Notes: generated by a model from the letters alone, not told the origin. A stretch of 64,000 bases of DNA from Citrifermentans bemidjiense Bem (GCF_000020725.1 NC_011146.1:124001-188000), one strand, 5' to 3'; shown: positions 1-9,140, counted from the first letter of the stretch. Translations and numbers: made by a program.

Positions 1-421
1 TGATGGTTTCTTCGCTGACCTCGACCACGACAACCTCTACCGGCTCGTCGTCGTCGCCGGTAAGCTCCAGCTCCATGCCCACTTCCGGGATGATCTCGCC
101 GGTGAGCTGCTCTCGGCTGATGGTGAAGACCTCGTCCTCGTCGTACTCGCCGAAGGCGTCCTCGGCAGGGATCACCACGGTTTTCTTCTCGCCCGGGGCC
201 ATCCCTACCAGCGCCTCTTCGATCTGCGGGAAGAAGTCCTCGTTGCCGATGGTGATTTCCAGCGGACCGGTCTCCCCGCAGCCGCAGCCGTCATCGTCGC
301 AGCCGCAGTTGTCGTCTTCGCAGCAGCCGGTTTCCTGGATGGTGGTGTCGAATACGGATCCGTCTTCCAACTTGCCGGTGTAATTGATAAGTACCTTGTC
401 GCCCTGTTTTGCAGTCGCCAT
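1..421 (-). CDS. FKBP-type peptidyl-prolyl isomerase, SlyD-like, partial (C-terminus off the window)
   Basis: The protein begins MATAKQGDKVLINYTGKLED and reads through the left edge, so its C-terminus is missing. The opening strand, GSVFDTT and the later GMAPGEKKTVVIPAEDAFGEYDED segment are typical of SlyD-type FKBPs, with an insert-in-flap arrangement after residue 80. It would catalyse prolyl isomerisation and act as a cytosolic chaperone; there is no signal peptide. Unusually, residues 33-48 carry six cysteines (33, 34, 39, 41, 46, 48) among Asp and Gly, near the N-terminus rather than in the C-terminal metal tail of E. coli SlyD. That suggests metal binding within the FKBP domain (inference). 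Confidence 0.9.
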   Translation of the reverse strand, partial: MATAKQGDKVLINYTGKLEDGSVFDTTIQETGCCEDDNCGCDDDGCGCGETGPLEITIGNEDFFPQIEEALVGMAPGEKKTVVIPAEDAFGEYDEDEVFTISREQLTGEIIPEVGMELELTGDDDEPVEVVVVEVSEETI

Positions 422-577
422 TGCTTTTATTTCCTTCTCTTTGGATATTTGAATGCTATCGGGGGATGGTACGTGTGACCGTGCCCGGTAGTCCAGTAAA
501 ATCTGTGTTTACAATGTCACTTTTTTGCTGCGGTCTGGGGAAGGGGGGGCAACATATCGGAAAAAGGAGGAAGCGCC

Positions 578-793
578 ATGGATGAAAAGCACGAGAAGAA
601 GCAGAAGGTGACCGTGGAAGAATGGACCTCCAGGTTCAGGGCCATAGGTCTGGACGACGAACAGATGGGGCACTGGCACACGCTTTTCGAACGGGAGAAT
701 CCATCGGGCCACCAGAGCTTTCTGGAATGGCTGGGGCTCCCCGAGGAGCGCATCGCCCTGGTACGCTCGAAGTCGGCTGAATCGAAGAAGTAG
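578..793 (+). CDS. small conserved-looking hypothetical protein (71 aa)
   Basis: A strong AAAGGAGG-type ribosome binding site lies about 8 bases before the ATG, and codon use matches neighbouring genes. The product is small, charged and soluble, with a Lys-rich start (MDEKHEKKQK), a Trp-containing central segment and a Lys-rich end. I see no signal peptide, membrane segment or catalytic motif. It is divergent from the SlyD-like gene and convergent with the membrane protein gene that follows. I do not recognise the family. Confidence 0.7.
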   Translation: MDEKHEKKQKVTVEEWTSRFRAIGLDDEQMGHWHTLFERENPSGHQSFLEWLGLPEERIALVRSKSAESKK

Positions 794-807
794 CGGCAAG
801 CGCCGCT

Positions 808-1287
808 TCAGGGATTCGCGACTCCCTTGCTCCGCTTCCTGGCGGCGAAGTTATAGCACTGCAGGTAGGTGACGATGGTGAGGACGAAGCTGTAGTAGAT
901 CACGCTCAGAACCAGGGTGGGGGTCGCAGGTTTCAGCGCCAGGATGAAGATGAAGAAGAATCCGAAAACGGCCATCTTGATGACGTCCGACCACCGCTTC
1001 TGCTTGGTGAAGGCCTTGAGCTCCTCCTGGTTCAGCGTCTTTCCGATCAGCGAGAAATCGCGCTCCGCTTCCTTGCCGGCAAACCGGAAGATCGGATAAA
1101 AGAGTAGCAGCTGGATCACGAATGCCGCCACGACTCCGCTCATGAACTGGTCCCCTCTCCCGAGTAGCTGGAGCCTCTGCTGGAAAAGCACGGCCATGAA
1201 AATGAGCAGTGCGATCAGCGCGCACTGCGCGACGGCAAAAATCCGGATCGTTTTTTTGATTTTCGGCAGGTCCATGATAGGGGGCAT
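808..1287 (-). CDS. hypothetical integral membrane protein (about four TM segments)
   Basis: The 159-residue product has hydrophobic stretches near residues 15-35, 48-68, 105-122 and 125-145, with a charged cytoplasmic loop (residues 70-100, EAERDFSLIGKTLNQEELKAF). The C-terminus is basic (ARKRSKG). The start may be the first Met or the Met four codons later. No catalytic motif is visible. It stands alone: an AT-rich gap and a divergent gene (yceH-like) lie upstream, and the convergent small gene at 578-793 ends 15 bases from its stop. Function unknown. Confidence 0.75.
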   Translation of the reverse strand: MPPIMDLPKIKKTIRIFAVAQCALIALLIFMAVLFQQRLQLLGRGDQFMSGVVAAFVIQLLLFYPIFRFAGKEAERDFSLIGKTLNQEELKAFTKQKRWSDVIKMAVFGFFFIFILALKPATPTLVLSVIYYSFVLTIVTYLQCYNFAARKRSKGVANP

Positions 1288-1569
1288 GTAATCTCCTGTG
1301 ATCGGTAGTCCCCTGCTGCAGGGCGAGATGGCGCTACCATAACAAATATAATGTTGTTATACAACACAAAGGTCTTCCCTCCCTCCGCCCCGGGGGACGA
1401 CACCTCTTTTCCTATTTTTAGCATTGATCCTTGCTTAAGAATCGAGTAATTTTAGCGAGCTTGCCAGAAGGACGCTTTGCGCCCATCCCTGCCGCGGTGT
1501 TTTAATAGTGGAGGTGCCGAAGCTTCCGGCAAGGCGGTATCATTCCCAGAAACAGAAGGAGTACGACTT

Positions 1570-2217
1570 ATGGAAGCGACGCTCGACGGCACCGAACTGC
1601 GGGTGCTGGGCTCTTTGGTCGAGAAAGACCTTACCACCCCCGAATATTACCCGCTCTCCCTGAACGCCCTGGTGAATGCCTGCAACCAGAAGTCGAACCG
1701 GGATCCGGTTTTGAGTCTCGACGAGTCCCAGGTGACCCGCGCGCTCGATACGCTGAGGTTCAAGCAGTACGCCCTGGTCTCGGGGAGCGGCGGACGGGTC
1801 GCCAAATACCGCCACGCCCTGGTGGAGAAGTTCCGCTTCTCCCCGGCGGAACTGGCCATCCTGTGCGAACTGATGCTGCGGGGTCCGCAGACAGTGGGAG
1901 AGCTTAGGGGGAGGGGAGAGCGGATGCACAAGTTCTCCGATCTCTCCGAGGTGGAGTCGGTGCTGGCAGACCTCGCGGAGCGCACCCCTTCCTTGGTGGC
2001 AAAGCTGCCGCTGCAGCCCGGGCGCAAGGAGCCGCGCTACTGCCAGCTCTTCAGCGGCGAGCCGGACCTCTCGGAGCTTGCGGCGCAAATGGAAGCGCGC
2101 GGTGCGGGCGCCGACGGCGAGAAGATAGCCCGGCTGGAGCAGGAGCTCTCCGAGCTGCGCGAGGAAGTGGCGTCCCTGCGGGAGACTATCGCGGAATTCA
2201 GAAAATCGTTCGAGTAG
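1570..2217 (+). CDS. YceH family protein (DUF480)
   Basis: The 215-residue product matches the YceH/DUF480 family: an N-terminal region with GTELRVLGSLVEKDLTTPEY, YPLSLNALVNACNQKSNRDP and SLDESQVTRALDTL, forming paired winged-helix domains, followed by a coiled C-terminal tail (residues 180-215, heptad-like Leu/Glu). The ATG at 1570 follows GAAGGAGTACGACTT, so it is preferred to an in-frame upstream ATG. The biochemical role of YceH proteins is not established; the winged helices suggest nucleic-acid or protein contact. It heads a string with the next two genes (11- and 13-base gaps). Confidence 0.9.
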   Translation: MEATLDGTELRVLGSLVEKDLTTPEYYPLSLNALVNACNQKSNRDPVLSLDESQVTRALDTLRFKQYALVSGSGGRVAKYRHALVEKFRFSPAELAILCELMLRGPQTVGELRGRGERMHKFSDLSEVESVLADLAERTPSLVAKLPLQPGRKEPRYCQLFSGEPDLSELAAQMEARGAGADGEKIARLEQELSELREEVASLRETIAEFRKSFE

Positions 2218-2228
2218 AGGAGCAACAG

Positions 2229-2531
2229 ATGTCTGCAATCAAGGAAGAACTCGCCACGAAGATCGACAGCACGGACTGGCTGTCGCTGAGGGCGCACCTG
2301 GAAAGAGGCGGGGTCATCATCGTCGATCCCATGCTGGACCTAGCCGAGGTCGGAGCCGCGGTGGCGAACGACGAGGTCAAAACTGTGGAGCGCTGGCTGT
2401 TGTCGGGGCTTCTCTCCAAGCCGTCAGCGGAGCAGATACAGGCCTGGGATGCCGAAAGCGGCAAGTCGTTTCTCTGCCTGATCGTCTCCCCCTACGTGCT
2501 GGCTCAGGAAGAGCGCCCCGTCAAGGGGTGA
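2229..2531 (+). CDS. DUF2288 family protein
   Basis: This 100-residue soluble protein carries the pattern I associate with DUF2288: IDSTDWLSLRAHLERGGVIIVDP, then LDLAEVGAAVANDEVKTVERWL, and a C-terminal segment ending in FLCLIVSPYVLAQE. A ribosome binding site (GAGGAGCAACAG) precedes the ATG. It starts 11 bases after the YceH stop and is followed 13 bases later by the DUF1847 gene, so the three are probably cotranscribed. No function is known for the family. Confidence 0.85.
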   Translation: MSAIKEELATKIDSTDWLSLRAHLERGGVIIVDPMLDLAEVGAAVANDEVKTVERWLLSGLLSKPSAEQIQAWDAESGKSFLCLIVSPYVLAQEERPVKG

Positions 2532-2544
2532 CAAAGGAGGCTTC

Positions 2545-3270
2545 ATGGAAAAGGAGCAAGTAGCGGAGGTATCCTGTTCACGCTGCAGCGCCGTCTGGCA
2601 GAAAAGCGGCACCACTAACTGCTGGAGCGGGGATCCCGGGACCGCTCCCCCCCGTCCCGGCAACTGCCCGGCGGGAAGCTTTCCCGGGGTCGTGGCGCAA
2701 TCCGCGGAGATGATGCAGGGAACCGGAGACGACGCGAAGATGGCCTTCGTCGCCGCCCGGGTGGAGGGGCTTTGCTACCAGCCCATACCAGGCAACGATG
2801 CGGTGAACGCCCGCTGGACCCGTGTCGAGGACACCATCGCCTTCGCAAAGTTGATGGGTTACCAGCGCATCGGCATAGCCACCTGCATCGGCCTTTTGGA
2901 AGAGAGCGACCGGCTGGCCGCGATTCTCAAGGCGCAGGGTTTCACGCCGCTGAGCGTCTGCTGCAAGGCAGGCAGCCTCGACAAGAAGGAGTTCGGGCTG
3001 GCCGAAAGCGACAAGGTACGGCCTGGCACCTTCGAGCCCGCCTGCAACCCGATCGCCCAGGCGCGCATCTGCAACGACCTCAAAACCGACATGAACATAA
3101 TCGTCGGCCTGTGCGTGGGTCACGACATGCTGTTCAACAAGCACTCCGAAGCACCGGTCACCACCTTGGTGGTGAAGGACCGGGTTACCGGCCACAACCC
3201 GGCCGCCGTTCTCTACGGTCAGAATTTCTATTACAAGCGGCTGCAAAAGGGGCCGATGGTCGTTGAATGA
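2545..3270 (+). CDS. DUF1847 domain protein, putative cysteine-rich metal-binding protein
   Basis: The 241-residue product has the features of DUF1847: an N-terminal CSRCSAVWQKSGTTNCW segment, two further conserved blocks (GIATCIGLLEESDRLAAIL and FTPLSVCCKAGSLDKKEFGL), then ACNPIAQARICNDLKTDMNI and GLCVGHDMLF. About ten cysteines in short spacing suggest a bound metal or FeS centre (inference). No signal peptide is present. The start is supported by AAAGGAGGCTTC. It is last in the YceH-DUF2288-DUF1847 string. Confidence 0.88.
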   Translation: MEKEQVAEVSCSRCSAVWQKSGTTNCWSGDPGTAPPRPGNCPAGSFPGVVAQSAEMMQGTGDDAKMAFVAARVEGLCYQPIPGNDAVNARWTRVEDTIAFAKLMGYQRIGIATCIGLLEESDRLAAILKAQGFTPLSVCCKAGSLDKKEFGLAESDKVRPGTFEPACNPIAQARICNDLKTDMNIIVGLCVGHDMLFNKHSEAPVTTLVVKDRVTGHNPAAVLYGQNFYYKRLQKGPMVVE

Positions 3271-3378
3271 TTTATTCAGAGCCGGCTGCGGTACCGCAAA
3301 GCAGAGGTCGTAGGCTCATAGACAAAGCAGAGGTAGCCCGTTGAGGTATCACACACCCGGTTAAAGACAGGAGTAGAC

Positions 3379-3813
3379 ATGAAAAGGTTTGGACTTATTG
3401 TCGTCATGATGGCTATTGCCGCTCCGGCCTTTGCTGCAGCAGCTAATGATGTCATCGCTAATGCAGCTAGAGAAAACGGGGCTATACAGACGGCATCAGG
3501 AATGGTGTACAAGTCCATAAAGGACGGAAGCGGTCCTTCGCCTAAGGCATCAAGCGTGGTGGGGGTCGATTATCGGGGCACCCTCCCAAATGGCCGAGAG
3601 TTCGATAGTTCCTATAACAGCAAGATGGTCACAAAGTTCCCGTTGTCATCGGTTATTCCATGTTGGACTGAAGGTCTACAAATGATGAAGGTCGGAGGTA
3701 AAGCCAAGCTCGTCTGTCCTCCTGAGCTCGCCTATGGAAGTCGCGGTGCGGGACAAGCCATACCGCCGAATGCCACTCTCATATTTGAGGTTGAACTGCT
3801 CAGCATAGAATAG
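3379..3813 (+). CDS. periplasmic FKBP-type peptidyl-prolyl cis-trans isomerase
   Basis: The 144-residue protein has a signal peptide (MKRFGLIVVMMAIAAPAFA, cleavage after AFA) and one FKBP domain: VGVDYRGTLPNGREFDSSY, PLSSVIPCWTEGLQMMKVGGKAKLVCPPELAYGSRG and IPPNATLIFEVELL. It should catalyse prolyl isomerisation during folding of exported proteins. It lacks the long N-terminal dimerisation region of Mip/FkpA. Its codon use is more AT-rich (gct, aat, gta) than flanking genes, which may indicate acquisition. CAGGAG lies 7 bases before the ATG, and a strong terminator follows. Confidence 0.92.
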   Translation: MKRFGLIVVMMAIAAPAFAAAANDVIANAARENGAIQTASGMVYKSIKDGSGPSPKASSVVGVDYRGTLPNGREFDSSYNSKMVTKFPLSSVIPCWTEGLQMMKVGGKAKLVCPPELAYGSRGAGQAIPPNATLIFEVELLSIE

Positions 3814-3876
3814 GCATGGGGCACCCTCCCCATCTCCTACCCGTGGCGCAATGACTCCAACAAAAGCTTCTCTTGA

Positions 3877-3909
3877 CCGCCGCTCCCAAAGGAGCGGCGG
3901 TTTTCTGTT
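3877..3909 (+). terminator. rho-independent terminator after the FKBP gene
   Basis: A perfect 10-bp stem (CCGCCGCTCC with GGAGCGGCGG) closes a CAAA loop and is followed by a T-rich run. It ends the FKBP transcript. Confidence 0.92.
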
Positions 3910-4317
3910 TTTTTGACGCGGTCGCGATGCGCCTACTCCATCGGTGACGGTATTTTGACGCTGTTTCCGAGGCTTTGTCCTAACATCCCGATTCTTTGTC
4001 GTTTGCTTATCTGCATCACCTGTATATGAGGAGCGATAATTAGAGCGGTGGTAAGCGGTGAAATAAAAAAATAAAGATCTTTTCGGTGGATCCGGCCGCG
4101 GCTGTGATATGGCTTATATTACTGTAATTGCAGGATAATTGTGAGACAGCCGTTGCTATTTGAAGATGGTGACGGCGCAGTGGAACCAGGATTTAGTTGT
4201 TAAGTAAATCGCTGTTAATTAATTGGGCACGCAAGGTGTAGAACGGATTCCCCATCGGCCGCAGTAGTAAAAAAACCGGCAAGAAGCCGGAACAAAAACC
4301 AGAAAGGGGAGAACACC
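3910..4317. other. AT-rich intergenic region upstream of the flagellin gene
   Basis: About 400 bases without a gene. The stretch is much more AT-rich than its surroundings. A small hairpin (CCGGC-AAGAA-GCCGG, 4276-4290) sits in the leader just before the ribosome binding site (AAAGGGGAG). I looked for sigma-28 (TAAA...GCCGATAA) and sigma-54 (GG-N10-GC) elements and found none that matches well. Flagellin regulation probably lies here but is not resolved. Confidence 0.5.
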
Positions 4318-5136
4318 ATGGCAACCAGTGATATTTCTTTGACCGCAGGCATGAGGACCAACCTTCTTAACCTGCAGAACACCAGCCAGCTTCTGAACAG
4401 AACGCAGCAGAGGCTGTCGTCGGGCAAGCAAGTCAACAGCGCGCTTGACAACCCGACCAACTATTTCGCAGCGCAGAACGCGAACCAGCGCGCCAGCGAC
4501 CTCGCAGACCGCAAGGACGGCATGTCCGAAGGGGTTCAGACGGTTTCGGCAGCCAACGCCGGCATCACGGCGATCACCGGTCTGATCAACGCAGCGAAAG
4601 GTATTGCACAGTCGGCACTTTCCACCAGCGACACCCTCACCAGGTCCAAGCTGGCGACCCAGTACGACACCATTCGCAGCCAGATCGACAACATTTCGTC
4701 CGACTCCGGCTATCGTGGCCTGAACCTTTTGAGCGCCAACAACACCCTCACCGTCAACTTCAACGAGAACGCCAGTTCCAGCCTCAACGTCGTCGGGTTC
4801 CTGGCCACGTCCACCGGTCTGAGCATGGGTGCGAACAGCGGCGCCTGGGCCACCGCCTCGGACATCACCACCGACACAGCGAAGATGGATACCGCCATCT
4901 CGACCTTGAGGTCGAACACCCAGACCCTGGCAGCGAACCTGAACATCATCACCACGCGCCAGAACTTCACCGACTCGATGATCAACACGCTGCAGACCGG
5001 CGCCGACAACCTGACTCTGGCCGACATGAACCAGGAAGGCGCCAACATGCTGATGCTGCAGACCCGTCAGAGCTTGGGTACCACCTCGCTCTCCATGTCC
5101 TCGCAGGCAGCGCAGTCTGTTCTCAAACTCTTCTAA
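4318..5136 (+). CDS. flagellin, short form (272 aa)
   Basis: The product has a complete N-terminal D0/D1 region (TNLLNLQNTSQLLNRTQQRL then SSGKQVNSALDNPTNYFAAQ) and a C-terminal D1/D0 helix ending SSQAAQSVLKLF. The middle is very short, so the surface-exposed hypervariable domain is almost absent. The length and sequence style resemble the 270-residue flagellins of alphaproteobacteria such as Caulobacter FljK rather than long enteric FliC. It would polymerise into the filament after type III export. No other flagellar gene lies within the window, so it is an orphan locus; a perfect 13-bp hairpin follows. Confidence 0.93.
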   Translation: MATSDISLTAGMRTNLLNLQNTSQLLNRTQQRLSSGKQVNSALDNPTNYFAAQNANQRASDLADRKDGMSEGVQTVSAANAGITAITGLINAAKGIAQSALSTSDTLTRSKLATQYDTIRSQIDNISSDSGYRGLNLLSANNTLTVNFNENASSSLNVVGFLATSTGLSMGANSGAWATASDITTDTAKMDTAISTLRSNTQTLAANLNIITTRQNFTDSMINTLQTGADNLTLADMNQEGANMLMLQTRQSLGTTSLSMSSQAAQSVLKLF

Positions 5137-5146
5137 ACCTCAACTC

Positions 5147-5175
5147 TACCTGGAGGGGGAATCCCCCTCCAGGTA
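5147..5175 (+). terminator. hairpin after the flagellin gene
   Basis: A perfect 13-bp stem (TACCTGGAGGGGG with its complement) closes a 3-base loop 10 bases after the flagellin stop. No T-run follows, so it may be an mRNA-stabilising hairpin as well as, or instead of, a classical terminator. Confidence 0.7.
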
Positions 5176-5391
5176 CGACCCTGAAGCAGCAATCGACGAT
5201 CAGGACCCCATTCCCCCCAGTAGCACCTCCCCACCTACTTTTTTCGAATTCAACGATTTTTTGACACCCCGGTTGCCCGCGGGCGTGCAACTCAAGCTCA
5301 CAAGGCCAAAACGGCCTGGCTCGGTCCTGCCGTCTTCGCGGGGAATCTCACTGGCCCTGCGCCGTTCGCGGCACGTGCGGCAGTCCCGCCT

Positions 5392-5946
5392 TCACCGTGA
5401 AGCCGCTTCTTCGCTTGAACGGAAGACCTCTTCCTTGCGGTGGATGGCGCCTTTGGGGGTGAGGACGCTGGAGTAGAGGACGTACTCGGTTGCGGGGAAA
5501 GGGGGGTAGGCGAGCCCGCGGTGCAACGACTCGAAGGCGGCGACCGCAGCAGGGGGCGTCTCTTTCAAGCGGGCGAGCGTTATGTGCGGGGAAAAAGGGC
5601 GGTCTTCCGGTGAAACACCTGCCGGTTGCAGCGCGGATTCGATCCGCTGCTGCAGGGCGATGAGCTCGGGGTGCGGTTCCAGCCCGACCCAAAGCACGCG
5701 GGGATAGCCGCGCGCAGGGAAGTGGCCGACCCCGGCTACGCGGAGGGGAAAAGAGGGGAACTGCACCGCGGATAAGGCCTTCTCTATCTTGGAAACTGTC
5801 TGAGGGTCGACGTCTCCTATGAAGCGCAAGGTGAGATGGATCTCGGAAGGAGCGACCCACCTGGCGCCTGTCACAGCGCAGGAAAGCTGTGAGAGAGAGG
5901 CTTTGATTTCCTCTGGCAGATCGATGGCAACGAAGAGTCTTGGCAA
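5392..5946 (-). CDS. thpR: RNA 2',3'-cyclic phosphodiesterase (ThpR/LigT family)
   Basis: The protein has the two HxTx motifs of the 2H phosphoesterase family (HLTL and HITL, about 80 residues apart) and the family opening RLFVAIDLPEEI. It hydrolyses 2',3'-cyclic phosphodiester ends and is historically called 2'-5' RNA ligase; it is cytosolic. I chose the TTG at 5946 because GAGGAGGCCACC precedes it directly and the family begins at this point; an ATG 45 bases upstream would add residues without homology. About 184 aa, normal for the family. It diverges from serS. Confidence 0.9.
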   Translation of the reverse strand: MPRLFVAIDLPEEIKASLSQLSCAVTGARWVAPSEIHLTLRFIGDVDPQTVSKIEKALSAVQFPSFPLRVAGVGHFPARGYPRVLWVGLEPHPELIALQQRIESALQPAGVSPEDRPFSPHITLARLKETPPAAVAAFESLHRGLAYPPFPATEYVLYSSVLTPKGAIHRKEEVFRSSEEAASR

Positions 5947-6062
5947 GGTGGCCTCCTCGTGGAAATGCAGGAAGAGTATCTGGGAGTGCAAAAAACGGTT
6001 GACTAACTGAAATTTGAGTGTTAGACAGTATAGCTTTGGTGATCTGAATGTAAAGGCGCTGA

Positions 6063-7334
<1,272 letters not shown>

Positions 7335-7339
7335 GCTTT

Positions 7340-7425
7340 GGAGGAATGGCCGAGTGGTTGAAGGCGGCGGTCTTGAAAACCGTTGAACGAAAGTTCCGTG
7401 GGTTCGAATCCTACTTCCTCCGCCA
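7340..7425 (+). tRNA. tRNA-Ser (anticodon TGA)
   Basis: The acceptor stem GGAGGAA pairs with TTCCTCC, followed by G and an encoded CCA. The anticodon loop reads CTTGAAA, giving TGA. A long variable arm, typical of class II tRNAs, precedes GGTTCGAATCC. It starts 5 bases after the serS stop. Confidence 0.97.
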
Positions 7426-7493
7426 TCGCTTTTGTAGTCAGTAAAAGTAGTCATAGCAGTCATAGCGGCAAAAAACGCAGTTCATGTTGAAAC

Positions 7494-7586
7494 GGAGAGC
7501 TGGCCGAGTAGGTCGAAGGCGCACGCCTGCTAAGCGTGTATACTGGGAAACCGGTATCGAGGGTTCGAATCCCTCGCTCTCCGCCA
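7494..7586 (+). tRNA. tRNA-Ser (anticodon GCT)
   Basis: The acceptor stem GGAGAGC pairs with GCTCTCC, followed by G and CCA. The anticodon loop is CTGCTAA. A long variable arm precedes GGTTCGAATCC. It lies 68 bases after tRNA-Ser(TGA). Confidence 0.97.
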
Positions 7587-7638
7587 TTTTTTTTGCAGCA
7601 GGCAGCAGGCTAGTAGCATCGAAGTTGCGGAGGTCTTG

Positions 7639-8118
7639 GTGAAGCGGTTGATGAAACTGCTGGTTTTGTCATCTCTAGTCGCTATTGGTTTCACAACTGG
7701 CTGCAACGAGAAGCAGAAGCAAGAGCAGGCAGCGGTTAAGCCACAACCGGCAAAGCCTCCTACTGAAGTTGTAGTCCCCGATGACGTCAAACGGAAATGG
7801 AAGGCAGTAGAGATAGCCGTTTCCGACAAGCAGCATAATCAGCAGAAGGTGTACACGATCAAACTGGGAAGCGAATTGAAGATCCCTGGGTCGAACCTGA
7901 CGCTTCGAGTGGAAAATTTCCTGCCGCATTTCGTGATGGAGGGGACCACCCTCACCTCACAGTCCAACCAGCTGGTTAATCCGGCGGCGCAGATCGTGAT
8001 CCGCGAGGACGCGAAGGAGATTTACAAGGGTTGGCTCTTCTCGCTTTACCCCACCACGCATGCGTTTCAGCATCCGCTTTATGGTTTCACATTGGTCGAT
8101 TACCTGCCGGCCAGTTGA
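7639..8118 (+). CDS. DUF2155 lipoprotein
   Basis: A short hydrophobic signal (KRLMKLLVLSSLVAIGFTTGC) ends in a lipobox-like cysteine, followed by a Lys/Gln/Pro-rich linker and a C-terminal domain with VYTIKLGSELKIPGSNLTLRVENFLP and IYKGWLFSLYPTTHAFQHPLY, the DUF2155 signature. It is probably a lipid-anchored envelope protein of unknown role. The GTG at 7639 has GCGGAGG five bases upstream; a TTG one codon earlier and an ATG at 7651 are alternatives. It lies between tRNA-Ser and tRNA-Arg genes. Confidence 0.85.
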   Translation: MKRLMKLLVLSSLVAIGFTTGCNEKQKQEQAAVKPQPAKPPTEVVVPDDVKRKWKAVEIAVSDKQHNQQKVYTIKLGSELKIPGSNLTLRVENFLPHFVMEGTTLTSQSNQLVNPAAQIVIREDAKEIYKGWLFSLYPTTHAFQHPLYGFTLVDYLPAS

Positions 8119-8126
8119 CATAGTTT

Positions 8127-8203
8127 GCGCTCGTAGCTCAGCTGGATAGAGCAACGGACTACGAATCCGTAGGTCGGGAGTTCGAATCTCTCCGAGCGCG
8201 CCA
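8127..8203 (+). tRNA. tRNA-Arg (anticodon ACG), copy 1
   Basis: The acceptor GCGCTCG pairs with CGAGCGC, followed by G and CCA. The anticodon arm is ACGGA-CTACGAA-TCCGT. A T-loop GTTCGAATC is present. Confidence 0.97.
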
Positions 8204-8249
8204 TTAATACACCAAGGGGTCTTAGGACTCCTTACCTGATCTTTAGTTT

Positions 8250-8326
8250 GCGCCCGTAGCTCAGCTGGATAGAGCACAAGACTACGAATCTTGGGGCCGG
8301 GCGTTCGAATCGCTCCGGGCGCGCCA
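8250..8326 (+). tRNA. tRNA-Arg (anticodon ACG), copy 2
   Basis: The acceptor GCGCCCG pairs with CGGGCGC, followed by G and CCA. The anticodon arm is CAAGA-CTACGAA-TCTTG. It has the same anticodon as copy 1 but different acceptor, anticodon and T stems; the D arms match. Confidence 0.97.
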
Positions 8327-8334
8327 TTTACCTG

Positions 8335-8370
8335 AAAGGGACTACAGCGGTTGCTGTATGTCCCTTTTTC
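8335..8370 (+). terminator. terminator of the tRNA-Arg transcript
   Basis: A 14-bp stem (AAAGGGACTACAGC with its complement, one bulged T) closes a GGTT loop and ends in a T-run. It lies 9 bases after the second tRNA-Arg. Confidence 0.88.
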
Positions 8371-8424
8371 TTTATGCTTTACCGGTGCAGCAATGGACCG
8401 TGAAGACCAAAGGAGGAAAGTAAA

Positions 8425-8775
8425 ATGAATGTGTCGGTTATCTACAAGGCCAATGTCACAGACGAGGTGCTCGACGCCCTGGCAGGAAAACTCCCGGCCA
8501 TCATCTCCGAGCTTTTGGAGGTGCGCGGCGCCAAGATCGCCATTTTAAAGCCCGAGCAGATCTCGCTGCAGTTCTCGCTGGCGAACGTCAGGGACGTCGG
8601 CGCTGACCTGAGGATCATCGTCCTGGCCCGCAGCGTCGGCCCGAGGACCTCGGCCGAAAACAAGCTGGCGACCGCCATCCTGGACAAGGTGCTTCCCCTG
8701 GCGGGAGATAAATTCTCCATCGCCATCCGCCTCTACCTGACCGAAATCGGGGCCGCGGAGTACGCCCCCGCCTAA
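8425..8775 (+). CDS. hypothetical protein (116 aa), possibly tautomerase-like
   Basis: A compact soluble protein with alternating beta and helix pattern (NVSVIYKANVTDEVLDAL, QISLQFSLANVRD, LRIIVLARSVGPRTSAENKL, FSIAIRLYLTEIGAAEY). This resembles the beta-alpha-beta layout of the tautomerase/4-OT superfamily, but I see no N-terminal Pro after Met, so catalysis of that kind is unlikely. An AAAGGAGGAAAG ribosome binding site precedes the ATG and a strong terminator follows, so it is a single-gene unit. Family assignment is uncertain. Confidence 0.75.
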   Translation: MNVSVIYKANVTDEVLDALAGKLPAIISELLEVRGAKIAILKPEQISLQFSLANVRDVGADLRIIVLARSVGPRTSAENKLATAILDKVLPLAGDKFSIAIRLYLTEIGAAEYAPA

Positions 8776-8806
8776 AGCAGAAGCGATTCCGTTTCCTGGA
8801 AAGCAG

Positions 8807-8837
8807 AAGGCCACCCGGCTCAAAAGGGTGGCCTTTT
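8807..8837 (+). terminator. rho-independent terminator
   Basis: A perfect 10-bp stem AAGGCCACCC / GGGTGGCCTT is followed by TT. It ends the 8425-8775 transcript. Confidence 0.9.
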
Positions 8838-9033
8838 CCGTGACCGCCCCCCCATTTGCCGGCATTCACTCCTGCCGAAAAAATCTATCCTTCCAAAATC
8901 CCCTAATTCCCAAAGAGAAGTTGCCGAAAAGGTCATCGTGATCTGTCTCAATCACAGGGGCGTCAGACTAAACGTCCGCCTCGATTGTGTGTAAGGCTTA
9001 ATGCGATCTGAACCAAAATGTAGGAATCACCGA

Positions 9034-9062
9034 TTGACAAATTGTCACGTTGCTAAGATAGT
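9034..9062 (+). promoter_or_regulatory. sigma-70-type promoter for the TonB receptor cassette
   Basis: TTGACA (9034-9039), a 17-base spacer and GATAGT (9057-9062) lie about 80 bases before the receptor start. The -35 box is a perfect match and the -10 box matches at 4 of 6. The rest of 8838-9140 shows no gene. Confidence 0.55.
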
Positions 9063-9140
9063 GATCGCCTCTTGCTAAATTGAGTCTGTCGACTTTGCTG
9101 CGGGGGGACCGGATGAAACGGTTTCTCCAGGAGGACGCTG

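Noticed and set aside
4222-4240. Sigma-54-like GGGCACGCAAGGTGTA before the flagellin
   Set aside because: The -12 GC is missing, so it does not meet the minimal requirement.
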